Below, in pieces: positions 8,304 through 17,500 of a stretch of DNA of 30,746 bases. This DNA comes from a virus. A program made the translations under genes and the position numbers. The notes under the pieces were generated by a model that was not told the origin of the DNA, did no database searches, and was given only the letters and a program-made list of their open reading frames with translations. The stretch is from the IMG/VR virus record IMGVR_UViG_3300049491_000255, positions 1-30,746 of that record; one strand, 5' to 3'. Within the stretch, counting starts at the first letter, position 1; each line of letters starts with the position of its first letter.

Positions 8304-9118
8304 TGACGTTCCTCACCCAGCACGCGTTCATTTCGCCCGAGGCGTTGTTGCCTCGGCTGAAGCGTGTTCAGGGTGCGGAGGACGACGTAGAGCAACGCCT
8401 GATCGACTCCATCAACGCGGCAACGCATTGGATGGAACTGGTCACGCGGCGTGGGCTGAAGGCCAGGAATCATCGGAGCACGAGCACGCTGACGGCCACG
8501 GTGACCGACAGCGACACCCAAGTGATCGGGAACTCGTTCAACACGCTGGAGCGAGGCGACGACATCTCGGGCAATGGGGTCAACCCCGGCTCGCAGATCG
8601 GCAGTATCGACAGCCCGGCCATCCTGCAGATGACGCGGAAGGGGAATCAGACGGTCTTTGGCTCGTCGCTGACGTTCGGCTCGCGGCCGCTGCGGTTCTC
8701 GGGCGACGGGACGAACGAGGCGTGGCTCTCGGAGCGACCGCTGGTGGAGGTGTTCTCGCTCTACTCGGTGGCGAGTGACGGGACACAGACGGAGATCGAC
8801 ACGACGGGCGCCAGGTACAACTACGAGTTGGGCCGCATCGTGCTGGGGCAGGACGTGTTCCCGTCCGGGGTGCTGAACATCGCGGCGAACGTGCGATGTG
8901 GATACGAGCAGCCCGAGGAATCGCGGCTGGGCAGTCCCGACTGGTACACGCTGGAGCAACTGGCGATGCGGGCGGCCGAGGTTTTCTTCATGGACGGGTT
9001 GCAGATTCGCGGACGGGCCGAGGACGTGACGTTGTCGAGCATGTCGAGCCGGGTGGCGGCAACGCCGATGCCGGCCGACCTGATCGCCGGGGTCCAGGCG
9101 TTCTACCGGAGGTGGTGA
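8303..9118 (+). CDS. Head-tail connector (gp6-like) with an inserted beta module
   Basis: The GTG start overlaps the upstream TAG. N-terminal residues 10-50 (SPEALLPRLK, ...IDSINAATHWMELVTRRGL) and later segments (RPLVEVFSLYSV..., YNYELGRIVL) match the layout of gp6-like connectors, which dock on the portal ring. Between about residues 60 and 126 it carries an extra segment (NSFNTLERGDDISGNGV, then IGSIDSPAILQMT, then SLTFG) that looks like a beta module also present in the tail hub. At 271 aa it is longer than the usual connector, which the insertion explains. Head completion role inferred from family and position. Confidence 0.72.
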   Translation: MTFLTQHAFISPEALLPRLKRVQGAEDDVEQRLIDSINAATHWMELVTRRGLKARNHRSTSTLTATVTDSDTQVIGNSFNTLERGDDISGNGVNPGSQIGSIDSPAILQMTRKGNQTVFGSSLTFGSRPLRFSGDGTNEAWLSERPLVEVFSLYSVASDGTQTEIDTTGARYNYELGRIVLGQDVFPSGVLNIAANVRCGYEQPEESRLGSPDWYTLEQLAMRAAEVFFMDGLQIRGRAEDVTLSSMSSRVAATPMPADLIAGVQAFYRRW

Positions 9119-9119
9119 C

Positions 9120-9806
9120 GTGATCGGCGTTGCGGTGCGGGGTGCGGAGCGGGTCATGGGGCGGTTGGCTCAGGCGGCAAGCGACATGCACGCCGAGACC
9201 GACCGCGCCATGCGCCTGGCGACCCTCGTCGTGCGGCGCCGTCTGGGCCTGGAGCTGACCGGCGCGGAGGCCAGAGACGGCTTCTGGGGCCGGGTGGGAG
9301 CCCCGGGGAACAAGCTCAGCGCGCGCAGCGGAAAGACGCGCGCGAGCCTCACGCCCGGCACGCGCGTCTACCGCACGGGCAACCTGCTGGTTGGCGTGGT
9401 GGGGTCAGGCGAGAAGCACCTCCGACTGCACGAGGACGGCGGGACCATCTCGGGGACGAGCCCGAAGGGCTACCTGCGCATTCCGACCGCCGAGGCGCAA
9501 ACGCCAGGCGGGTCGGACAGATACACGGGCCGGAGCATCAAGGACATTCCCGGGGCGTTCCTCATCCGCAGCGCGACCGGGAAGCTGTGGGCGGTGACGG
9601 AGGCCGGCGGGCGCTCGAGGCGGGCGACTGTTGGCGGGCTGGTCGGTAAGGCCGGACGGCACTTCAACTTCCTCTACCTGCTGGTGAAGCGCGTGACGGT
9701 CAAGCCGCGGCGCATCTTCGCGCGCGTGCGTGACGAATCGCGCCCGCAAGTGCTGGAACTCACTCAGGGGCGGGTGACCGCGATGGTGCGAAAGGCCAAT
9801 GCGTGA
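9120..9806 (+). CDS. HK97 gp10-like neck / virion morphogenesis protein
   Basis: 228-aa basic protein, GTG start immediately after the connector stop. An N-terminal helix (about 5-45) precedes a basic beta-rich body with SARSGKTRASL, VYRTGNLLVGVVGSG and HLRLHEDGGTISGT. That pattern (a helix then 'L..SG.Lr.S..' and 'Y...hE.G') is typical of the gp10/neck morphogenesis families that join head and tail. The C-terminus is also basic (KPRRIFARVRDESRP). Identification is by pattern and synteny, not by a unique motif. The stop overlaps the next GTG. Confidence 0.55.
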   Translation: MIGVAVRGAERVMGRLAQAASDMHAETDRAMRLATLVVRRRLGLELTGAEARDGFWGRVGAPGNKLSARSGKTRASLTPGTRVYRTGNLLVGVVGSGEKHLRLHEDGGTISGTSPKGYLRIPTAEAQTPGGSDRYTGRSIKDIPGAFLIRSATGKLWAVTEAGGRSRRATVGGLVGKAGRHFNFLYLLVKRVTVKPRRIFARVRDESRPQVLELTQGRVTAMVRKANA

Positions 9807-10288
9807 GCGCACGCCCGCAGGCATTCGTCAATCGCATCTCCGATGCGCTGCTGTTGAACCTGAAGAGCATCGGGCAGTCGGGCACGGGACAGTGGCTGAC
9901 GCGCCCCAAGTGGGTAGAGCGCGGCATTGCTGTGGACGCGCTGAACCTGCCGAAGCCGGCGCTGTTCCTGATGGCGCGCGGCTGGGGTCCGAGCGATCCG
10001 ATCAACCTCATCACGGGCGTGCTGACGGGCCGCGCGGTGGGCAAGTGGGACGTGCTGTGCATATGCGACCAGCCGATGACGAAGCGCGAGGCCGAGCAGG
10101 AGCTGAACAACCTGGCGAGCGATGTCATTGCGGCGGTAGAGCGGGATTACCAGCTCGGCGACCTGCTGCCGATGGGGTGGGTCCACGCGGTGCAGTACAT
10201 GCCCGAAGCCGAGCTGTCGGGATCGACCTTTTCGGTGGCATCGGTGGAACTGGCAGGAACATGGATCTGGGACACGGACAACGTCTAG
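9803..10288 (+). CDS. Putative tail terminator / tail completion protein
   Basis: 161-aa protein, GTG overlapping the previous stop. The gene directly before the tail tube gene usually encodes the tail terminator that caps the tube and joins it to the head. The product starts with a helix (FVNRISDALLLNLKSIG), has a beta/alpha core and ends in a strand-rich segment (STFSVASVELAGTWIWD), a layout consistent with the terminator fold, but no diagnostic motif was seen. Confidence 0.5.
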   Translation: MSARPQAFVNRISDALLLNLKSIGQSGTGQWLTRPKWVERGIAVDALNLPKPALFLMARGWGPSDPINLITGVLTGRAVGKWDVLCICDQPMTKREAEQELNNLASDVIAAVERDYQLGDLLPMGWVHAVQYMPEAELSGSTFSVASVELAGTWIWDTDNV

Positions 10289-10300
10289 GCATGTGACGCG

Positions 10301-10318
10301 CGCGCCACGGATGGCGCG
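10301..10318 (+). other. Hairpin upstream of the tail tube gene
   Basis: Perfect 7-bp stem CGCGCCA / TGGCGCG with a CGGA tetraloop in the 48-nt gap before the tail tube start. It has no T-tract. With the hairpins near the capsid gene it suggests mRNA ends or processing sites around the most abundant virion proteins. Confidence 0.35.
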
Positions 10319-10336
10319 AGCAGGGGGTGAGCAGCG

Positions 10337-11326
10337 ATGGCTGAGGTCGGACAGGGCAGCAAGAGCTATATCCAGTTCGGGCGCGAGGCGACGTGGGGTG
10401 CAGCAGCCACCGCCGCGACCAAGCGCATGGCGTTCCTCTCCCAGAACATCACGCCGAACCTGAAACTGTTGAAGGACGAGTCGCTGGACGGGTTCCACAA
10501 TGCCCAGCGCATCACGAAGGTGATGGAGAGCGCGTCGGGCCAGATCGAGTTCAATCTGACGTATAACGACATGATGCTCTTCTTCGACTGCGCGATGGGC
10601 ACGGACACCTACGCGGCCAACGGCGGCAACACGACCGGCGCGAACCCGTACACCCATGTGTTCACCGACGAGCACGACTTCTTCAACAGCCTCGCGTTCC
10701 AGTTGATCGAGGGCAACACGCCCACGACCAAGTGCCAGTATTTCACGGGTGCCAAGATCGTCGGCATGACGATCGGGTTCGACGCAGCCGGCTACGTGAA
10801 GTGCACGCTCGACATGCTCGGCAAGCGCAAGCATGTGGACCAGACCCCTACGGGCGCACTGACCGCGAGCACGCCGATCTTTGTGCTCTCGTCGCACATG
10901 ACCACGGCCACGGACGGGTCCGGCGACGCCGCGGGAGACATCGTCATCCGCAGCTTCGAGTGGAGCATCAAGCACCAAGGACTGGAAACCCCGCGCGAGG
11001 CCGCTGGCTCGGACTACGTTTTCGAGCCGATCAGGAATGGCAAGACCATGAGCCGGGTGAAGATTCGCAAGGAGTTCCGCACGGTTTCTCTGCTCAACGA
11101 CTTCATCTCGCAGGCGGACAACCCGCTGGTGTTCACGTTCGCTAGCGCCCCCTCGAGCCTTTCGTTCCAGGCGGACGAGACGCGAATCGTGAAGTTCGAG
11201 AACGGAGTGGACAACGCCGGGCTCATTTTCGCCGACATCGAATACGAAGTCCTGTACGTCGATGCCACGCCGGACTACGGCTCGAAGATCACGCTCGTCA
11301 ACGCGCAGGCCACCATCACCGCCTAG
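10337..11326 (+). CDS. Major tail tube protein
   Basis: 329-aa protein that would form the tube. It begins GQGSKSYIQFGREATWG, a common opening of siphophage tube proteins ('s.ii..E...g'), and has the alternating beta pattern with a central segment (SGQIEFNLTYNDMMLFFDCAMG) seen in this family. ATG at 10337 follows AGGGGGTGAG at good spacing. Position directly before the chaperone pair and tape measure supports the call. The C-terminal third includes an extra beta-rich section, perhaps an outer decoration domain. Confidence 0.8.
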   Translation: MAEVGQGSKSYIQFGREATWGAAATAATKRMAFLSQNITPNLKLLKDESLDGFHNAQRITKVMESASGQIEFNLTYNDMMLFFDCAMGTDTYAANGGNTTGANPYTHVFTDEHDFFNSLAFQLIEGNTPTTKCQYFTGAKIVGMTIGFDAAGYVKCTLDMLGKRKHVDQTPTGALTASTPIFVLSSHMTTATDGSGDAAGDIVIRSFEWSIKHQGLETPREAAGSDYVFEPIRNGKTMSRVKIRKEFRTVSLLNDFISQADNPLVFTFASAPSSLSFQADETRIVKFENGVDNAGLIFADIEYEVLYVDATPDYGSKITLVNAQATITA

Positions 11327-11334
11327 GGGGAAGC

Positions 11335-11793
11335 ATGGGAACAGCCACGGAAGGTGTCAGCACACCGGAGGACTTCGCCGAGCCGGAAACCAAGATCATC
11401 AACCTGCCGCGCAAGGGCAAGGGCGGCAAGGCGCTATCCCTGCTGATCCGGGCAGTCCCGGCGGTAGAGATCATCAAGGCGCTGGACGGCATCCCGGAGC
11501 TGCGCAAGGGCGCGGATGCCGAGGGAACAGCCGAGCGCACGTTCGCCCAGGTGCGCGAGCTGCTGGTGCAGCAGGACGCGCCGAACCGGCGCATCGCCGA
11601 GCTGGGCATCGTGGAGCCGCAGTTCTGGTTCGGGAAGGAATCCGAGCCGGGTAAGGCCCCGTGGGGGAACGTACACACGGAAAATGCGGCATTCGCTGTC
11701 GCGCAGATCATGGACCTCTCGGGTCTGACGGGAGGCCCGGCGCCGACGCCGGCACAGGCGCAGGCGGCTGAGTTTCGCGGAGTGGCTAAGTAG
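11335..11793 (+). CDS. Tail assembly chaperone, upstream (G-like) frame
   Basis: 152-aa protein following the tube gene by 8 nt, with GGGGGAAG before the ATG. It is mostly helical after an N-terminal strand (ETKIINLPRKG) and ends with an Ala/Pro-rich segment (GGPAPTPAQAQAAEF). In long-tailed phages this gene makes the G protein, and a minority of ribosomes shift frame near its 3' end to make a longer G-T protein; both coat the tape measure during assembly. Its stop (11791-11793) lies inside a longer open stretch in the +1 frame, as expected for that arrangement. Confidence 0.75.
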   Translation: MGTATEGVSTPEDFAEPETKIINLPRKGKGGKALSLLIRAVPAVEIIKALDGIPELRKGADAEGTAERTFAQVRELLVQQDAPNRRIAELGIVEPQFWFGKESEPGKAPWGNVHTENAAFAVAQIMDLSGLTGGPAPTPAQAQAAEFRGVAK

Positions 11794-12064
11794 GCCGGGG
11801 TGGGGGTTCCGGGAGCGCGGTGCGGTAGCTGACGAGCTGTGGGCGATCTGCTCGCTTCCTCGACTTCCGCACGAGGTGGTCCCGGGACTGGCGAGGCTGG
11901 ACAAGATGACGGCGATGCGCTTCGCGGTGTCGGTGCGGCGCGCGCGGCAGATGTGGCGGCGGCACCAGGTCGAAGAGCTGTTGCGTAAGACGGGCGGCGA
12001 GGCTGACCCGATGGGCATCGGGCGCGTGCTGGCGATTCTCGCTTCGGACTTCTCGGAGGGGTAG
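11729..12064 (+). CDS. Tail assembly chaperone, frameshift extension (T-like)
   Basis: In the +1 frame relative to the upstream chaperone, the sequence is open from 11729 to the TAG at 12062-12064. Translation from about 11774 (SFAEWLS..., ADELWAICSLPRLP..., RQMWRRHQVEELL) is protein-like with GC-rich third positions, runs through the upstream stop, and ends on the tape-measure start (TAGTG). There is no good ribosome site of its own; the first in-frame start, GTG 11876, would drop about half the region. The best candidate slip is TTT C at 11773-11776 (UUU to UUC). The fused protein would be about 242 aa. A -2 shift would give the same frame. Confidence 0.65.
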   Translation, partial: REARRRRRHRRRRLSFAEWLSRPGWGFRERGAVADELWAICSLPRLPHEVVPGLARLDKMTAMRFAVSVRRARQMWRRHQVEELLRKTGGEADPMGIGRVLAILASDFSEG

Positions 12065-13719
12065 TGGCGAACGTCATCGAGATCGCTCTCACGCTGCAAG
12101 ACAGGATGAGCGACGGGCTCTCCAAGGCATCCGGCGCGGTGGGCTCGTTCGCTTCCAAGCTGGCCCCGATCACGGGCGGGCTCGGGGGCTTCGCCGCAAT
12201 CGCCGTCACGGCGGGCGTGGCCGCGTCGAACATGGCCCGCCAGCTCGCGGAGCAGGTCGAGCAGTTGGACAACCTCTCCAGCTCGAGCGGTGTGTCGGCC
12301 GAGAACCTCCAGATCCTGCAGTTCGCGTTCAAGCAAGGCGGGGTTGACTCCGGCGCGCTGACCCAGGGCCTGAACTTCATGACCCGGGCCATCGAGAACA
12401 ACCAGGCCATGCTGGCGGACATCGGCGTGACCTCGCGCGACTCGTTCACGGCGTTCCAGCAGCTCGCGACCGTGCTCGCTAACACCGAGGACGTGGCGAA
12501 GCGAAACGCGCTGGCGTTCCAGGTGTTCGGCCGCGGGGCCGGCCAGATCATCCCCATCATGGAGAACCTGGCTGTGAACTTCGACGGCGTGGCGACGGCC
12601 GCCGAGAAGTCCGGCAACGTGCTCTCGGAGATCGACCTCGAGACGATGCGCGAGCTGGACCGCCAGTTTGACGCACTCTTGGCCAGCGTCGAGGGCTTCG
12701 GCAAGCGCGTAGCAGTGGTCGTGGCTGGCCCGCTGGTGGACCTCATCAACGGGCTCGGCAAGCTGCCGGAGGCCCTCGAGAAGTCCAAGGGGCTATTCGA
12801 CCGACTCCTGAACAGCCCGCGCTCGATGTTCCCCAACGGAGCCATGCCGATGGCCGTGGGGCCGGACCAGAACAAGTTCGGCATCGCTGGTCCCGGCAAC
12901 GCGGAGGGCATCGCCGAGCACCAGCGCTTGGTCGAGATGGCCGAGATCCGAAAGAAGATGGCGAAGGAGGCGGATGACCAGCGCAAGGCCATGCTCGAGG
13001 CTTCGCAGCAGGCCCAGCGGCTGTTCGCGAACGGCCCCGGCGCGCTCGGATTCTCGATCATGGGCAGCCAGGACGCGTCGCTCGGCGTTGGCTTGAAGGG
13101 CCAGAGTCCGCTGCTGCAGAAAATGGGCATCGGCAACCTGGTGGAAGAGGTCTCCCTGGTGCTGGACGAGGCCGGGCAGAAGTTCCTCGAGTTCTCCGAC
13201 AAGGTGGAGGCTTCGTTCCAGGTCATCGGCGACCACGTTCGCAGCGGGTTCTACGGCGTGCTCACGAACCTCACGAACCGGATGCAGACATTCTCATCGG
13301 CCGGCAAGCTCATATGGGACAGCTTCGTCAACGGCGTGATCGACGCGATGGCGCGGCTGGTCTCGTCGGCCATCACGAGCGGGTTCCTGAAACTCCTGGG
13401 CCTGGCGCTCACCGCCCTCACCGGCTCGCCCGTGTTCGCGATGGCCGGCTCGGCGACCTCCAAAGGATACGGCCCGATTCCGACCGGCGGGGACATCACG
13501 TTCGCGCCCGGGGGCGGAGACATGAGCATGGCCCCCACGTCCGGGCTTTCTGGCACCGGGGTGAGCCCGCTGGCGATGACCGGCAGACCTGGCGGCGGCG
13601 GGGACACGTACTACATCCAAACTATCAACGCGAAGGACTGGCTCCAGGCCCAGACGAGCCCCACGGGGCAGGGGCGCGCGGCCAACTCGCGGATGCTTGA
13701 AGTGGCGGCGGTGAGCTGA
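12064..13719 (+). CDS. Tail tape measure protein
   Basis: 551-aa helical protein that sets tail length. GTG overlaps the previous TAG. Hydrophobic glycine/alanine-rich helices occur near residues 35-60 (GLGGFAAIAVTAGVAAS) and 430-465 (SAITSGFLKLLGLALTAL). Residues about 70-170 match the tape-measure core pattern (VSAENLQILQFAFKQGGVD... RNALAFQVFGRGAGQIIPI). The C-terminus is Gly/Pro-rich. With the usual 0.15 nm per residue it predicts a short tail of about 80 nm. Confidence 0.85.
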   Translation: MANVIEIALTLQDRMSDGLSKASGAVGSFASKLAPITGGLGGFAAIAVTAGVAASNMARQLAEQVEQLDNLSSSSGVSAENLQILQFAFKQGGVDSGALTQGLNFMTRAIENNQAMLADIGVTSRDSFTAFQQLATVLANTEDVAKRNALAFQVFGRGAGQIIPIMENLAVNFDGVATAAEKSGNVLSEIDLETMRELDRQFDALLASVEGFGKRVAVVVAGPLVDLINGLGKLPEALEKSKGLFDRLLNSPRSMFPNGAMPMAVGPDQNKFGIAGPGNAEGIAEHQRLVEMAEIRKKMAKEADDQRKAMLEASQQAQRLFANGPGALGFSIMGSQDASLGVGLKGQSPLLQKMGIGNLVEEVSLVLDEAGQKFLEFSDKVEASFQVIGDHVRSGFYGVLTNLTNRMQTFSSAGKLIWDSFVNGVIDAMARLVSSAITSGFLKLLGLALTALTGSPVFAMAGSATSKGYGPIPTGGDITFAPGGGDMSMAPTSGLSGTGVSPLAMTGRPGGGGDTYYIQTINAKDWLQAQTSPTGQGRAANSRMLEVAAVS

Positions 13720-14516
13720 TGTCGAACACCCGGCTGGCATTCACCAACTTCGTGGACAGCGCCACCATCCTTAACGGAACGGGCGGCGGCGCGCCGGCGT
13801 TGGACCAGACGAGCCCCTACACGATGGCCAAGGTCATCGTCACGGACCGCTACGACCCGTGGGTGACAGCGAACCCGCCCTCGGGCTCTCCGCTGCCGCT
13901 GGACTTGGACCTGGCCACAAACAGGTCGGTCACGACCGCGGCCGTGCTCGGTTACAGGCCCGGAGTGGCCGGGACGAGCCCGGTCAGCTCCGTGGAGGTG
14001 CTGTCCTCGACCGCGGCGAACGGATACCCGCCGGTAGCCGGATCCTCGTGGACCACGCGCGGAGTCATCAGCTTGTCCGGTGGCGTCTGGCGGGACGCCG
14101 GCACGACGTTCAACTCATCGAGCGGGCGCTATTGGCGGTTCGACTTTACGAACGTGGGCGCGCAGTGGTCGGTGGGGCGGGTGTGGCTGGGCATCAACTC
14201 CGACCTGGGGGCGATGCACTCGCCGGGCGGCATCTACTCGCCGTTTCGCAACCGGCTCGAGACCCCGCAGCCGGGCGGTGCGGTCGTGCTCTCTGACCTG
14301 GGCGACCCCGGCTTGGACATCACGCTACCGTGGAACACCATCAACAGCACGCTCAAGAACACGCTGTTGTCGATGTCCCAGAGGTCGGGCTCGTTCCTGT
14401 TCCTCGACGGTGACGACAACTTCTTCGAGGTGTTCGCGGTCAACGGCCGCGTGTCCACCTCTCGGCAATACACGTCGGTGTTCAACGCCGACGTGCAGTT
14501 GAAGGCGATGCCGTGA
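13719..14516 (+). CDS. Putative distal tail / minor tail protein
   Basis: 265-aa beta-rich protein, ATG overlapping the tape-measure stop (TGATG). Placed between tape measure and hub, where the distal tail protein normally lies. A middle segment (residues about 90-155, ending GRYWRFDFTN, SVGRVWLG) resembles discoidin/carbohydrate-module-like strands, and the last 90 residues (GGAVVLSDLGD..., SFLFLDGDDNFFEVFAVN) resemble the tube-like end domain of such proteins. No unique motif; function by synteny. Confidence 0.6.
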   Translation: MSNTRLAFTNFVDSATILNGTGGGAPALDQTSPYTMAKVIVTDRYDPWVTANPPSGSPLPLDLDLATNRSVTTAAVLGYRPGVAGTSPVSSVEVLSSTAANGYPPVAGSSWTTRGVISLSGGVWRDAGTTFNSSSGRYWRFDFTNVGAQWSVGRVWLGINSDLGAMHSPGGIYSPFRNRLETPQPGGAVVLSDLGDPGLDITLPWNTINSTLKNTLLSMSQRSGSFLFLDGDDNFFEVFAVNGRVSTSRQYTSVFNADVQLKAMP

Positions 14517-17500
14517 GCAGTCCGGCGACCGCCACGGGGCTCGCCGCATTCCGCAGGTTGAACGCAAGGCGAGTCGGACTGGCAAAGATCGTGCTGTCGG
14601 TGCCGGGCGCGCTGACGCTGCGCTATGCCACCACGGAGACCATCGTGGATGGCACGCTGTGGCAGACGGGGCTCACGATCGACCCCATCCGCGAGAGCGT
14701 GGGCTACCTGGCCCCGGGCGTGTCTCCGGTCGAAACGACCATCCGACTGGCCAAGCGCATCGACGCCTCGCAGACCTCCGGCACGGTCCACGACCTGCTC
14801 TCGGACTACCTGTGGCAGAACGCCACGGTGACGCTCTATCTCTACGAGGTCGGTCTCACCTCGACGGACTGGCTGCAGGTGTTCAAGGGCAACGTATCGC
14901 GCCCGGCCATGATCGACCCCGAGGGCGTGACGCTCCATCTACTGCAGGACTTGTCGTGGAACAAGATCGTTCCGACGACGGTCGTGGACAAGACCTCGTA
15001 TCCCGACTCGCCGGACGTGTCCCAGGGCCTGCCGATCCCGATTCTCTACGGCGACCACGTCGCCCCCGGGATGAAGTCGCCGTGGGCGACGGCTTACGGC
15101 AGCAAGCAGTACCAGGAGGACTCGGGCGCAGGTCTGGGCGTGGTCCCTGGCGTGCTGGTGGACGCCGGCGTGGGCGGGGCCTCGGTCAAGGTCGTGTATG
15201 CGGGCCACGCCGCGCTGGACATCCTCTCTCGCGCGAATGGCTATTCGCAGTTCATCGTTGGCAACAACAACTTGGACCCGCTGGACACCACGGGGCTGAC
15301 CGAAACCCTGGGATCCACCGAGAGCCACATCACCGTGGCGGACGAGAACGCCATCGCATACTCGGCCGTCATCCCGATCGACGTGCGCTCGACCGCTGAC
15401 GGCCTCGGCATCGGCAACACGGCGACCGACCCCAGGCGCGCGATGGACCCTTACGACGAGCTGACCTACGCCACGCTCAACCAGACCACGGGCAAGAACG
15501 GGCTCCAGCTCATTCTGCCCAACGCCGGACCGCTGGGGTGGATCGAGAGCGTGCAAGTCTACGTGGCGTGGTCTGGTGACGCGGCAAACACCCAGAACCT
15601 GCGCGTGAACTACTACCAGCCGGGCACGGGCGCGGGGGCGGCGCCCATCACCTGGGTCTCTACCGGCACCGCGCTGACGGTGCAGCGCTCGACGTGGCCG
15701 ACGACCTACTGGACACAGGATTGGGACTTCGGCGGCACCACGACGGTGCGCGACATCCGCGTGGACTTCGCCGGAGCAGTGGCGAACAACAAGGCGCGCA
15801 TCTATTGGGTGGCCCTGGTGGTGAAGTACCGCCCGCAGCGCAGCGTGGTGACCCCAGGCAAAACCTACGTGTCATCTCGCACCTACTACCAGCCGAACCC
15901 GGGCCGGCCAGGCTACGAGTACAACCCCAACGCCAACCGCCCGGGCTGGACGAACAACTACACGACGGTCAATCCCACGTTCAAGCTGGACAGCCAGTTC
16001 TACGCCAACGTGCGCGGGTACGCGGACGACGGCAGCGGCACCTACACCGGCTCGGCCGGCTCCATCATCGAGCGTCCGCCGGACGTGATACGGCATTTCC
16101 TCGTCACCTACGGCTCGGTATCTGGCGGCAGCATCGAGACGACGAGCAGCACCACGGGCAGCTTCGTGGACGCACGCTCGACGCTGCGGAACGCCCAGCC
16201 GTACGACCTCAAGCTGGCGTGCTGGATCGGCGAGCGCACCTCGGTGCAGCGGGTGCTGCAGACGATGGCCGAGCAGTCAGGCATGTGCGTGTACCTGGAC
16301 CGATTCACGGACAAGTGGCTGTCGTTCGTGTGGAAGCCCGGAGCGGTGACGGACTACGACCGAGCGCTGTCGTGGAAGCATGGCGACATCGCCGCGTTCC
16401 AGTGCGAAGAGACCAGCGTCGTGGACGTGCGGCACTCCATCCGGGTCAAGTTCGGATTCGACCACTTCAAGAACAAGTCGCTCTATGAGGCGTTCGTCAC
16501 CGCGAGCGCGTCTGGCCAGGGAGTCAACCTGCCCACGATCCGCGACCAGCGGCTCACGGTATCCGCCTCGAACGAGGACATCGACTTCTCGGTGGGCGGT
16601 GGCGCGGCGGTGCTGGCAACGCTGACGGCCGGCACATACACGCCGATCGCCTTGGCAGCCGAGGCGCGCTCCAAGTGCCGCGCCGTGGGATCGAACAACG
16701 TAGATGTGGGCTATGGGTTCAGCATCAAGGCGGGTTTCAATGACCTGCTCGATTACACGATCTACCTGACGGCGTACCAGACAACGCTCACGGCCGGAGA
16801 CTACACGGCCGAGGGCCTGGCGGCAGAGGTCACGCGGGCGATGAACGAGGGCTCGAGCCCGGCGAACGGGTTCGACTTCTCGTGCACCTACAGTCACTCC
16901 ACGAACAAGTTCTCGATCACGGCCACGGCTACGGTCACGACCGCGGCGGTGTGTAACAACACGATCGGGACCAACACCATCACGCGCCTGGCTGCGAATG
17001 GGTCATTCCTCGAGGACGGCGTGGTGGTGGGCCACTACGTGACGCACGCCAACTTCGGCGCCAACACCCGCGTGACGAACGTCACGGCCACGACCGTCAC
17101 CTGCAGCGGTGTCTCGGCGCTCGGCTTCGCGAACAACGCCGTGACGTTCGAGCCACGCTTCTGCATCGACGGCACGACCACGGCGGCGGCCTACCTGACC
17201 TCGGCGGCCCACGTGCTGGGCCAGGTCAGCCTGGCGCTCACCCAGGCCGTCACGAACACGTTCGAGGTGGAGCGCTACGGAGACCGCTTCTGGTTCTCCT
17301 ATGGTGTAGCAGCGTCAAACATCAACATGCTGTGGCTGTCCGGGACGAACACGGCGACGAACGCGGCGTGGCTCCTGGGATACGAGAAGGTCGATTCTGG
17401 CGTCACCAGGAACAATCCGGCGACCTACTCGCGCGGGGACCGGGAGCGCACGGCGGACACGTATGCGGGCTATTACGGTCCCCGGGAAGAGCGCCAGATG

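Noticed and set aside
11316-13226. A 636-aa minus-strand frame opposite the chaperones and tape measure
   Set aside because: Ser/Pro/Ala-rich antisense of strong plus-strand coding, no recognisable domain.
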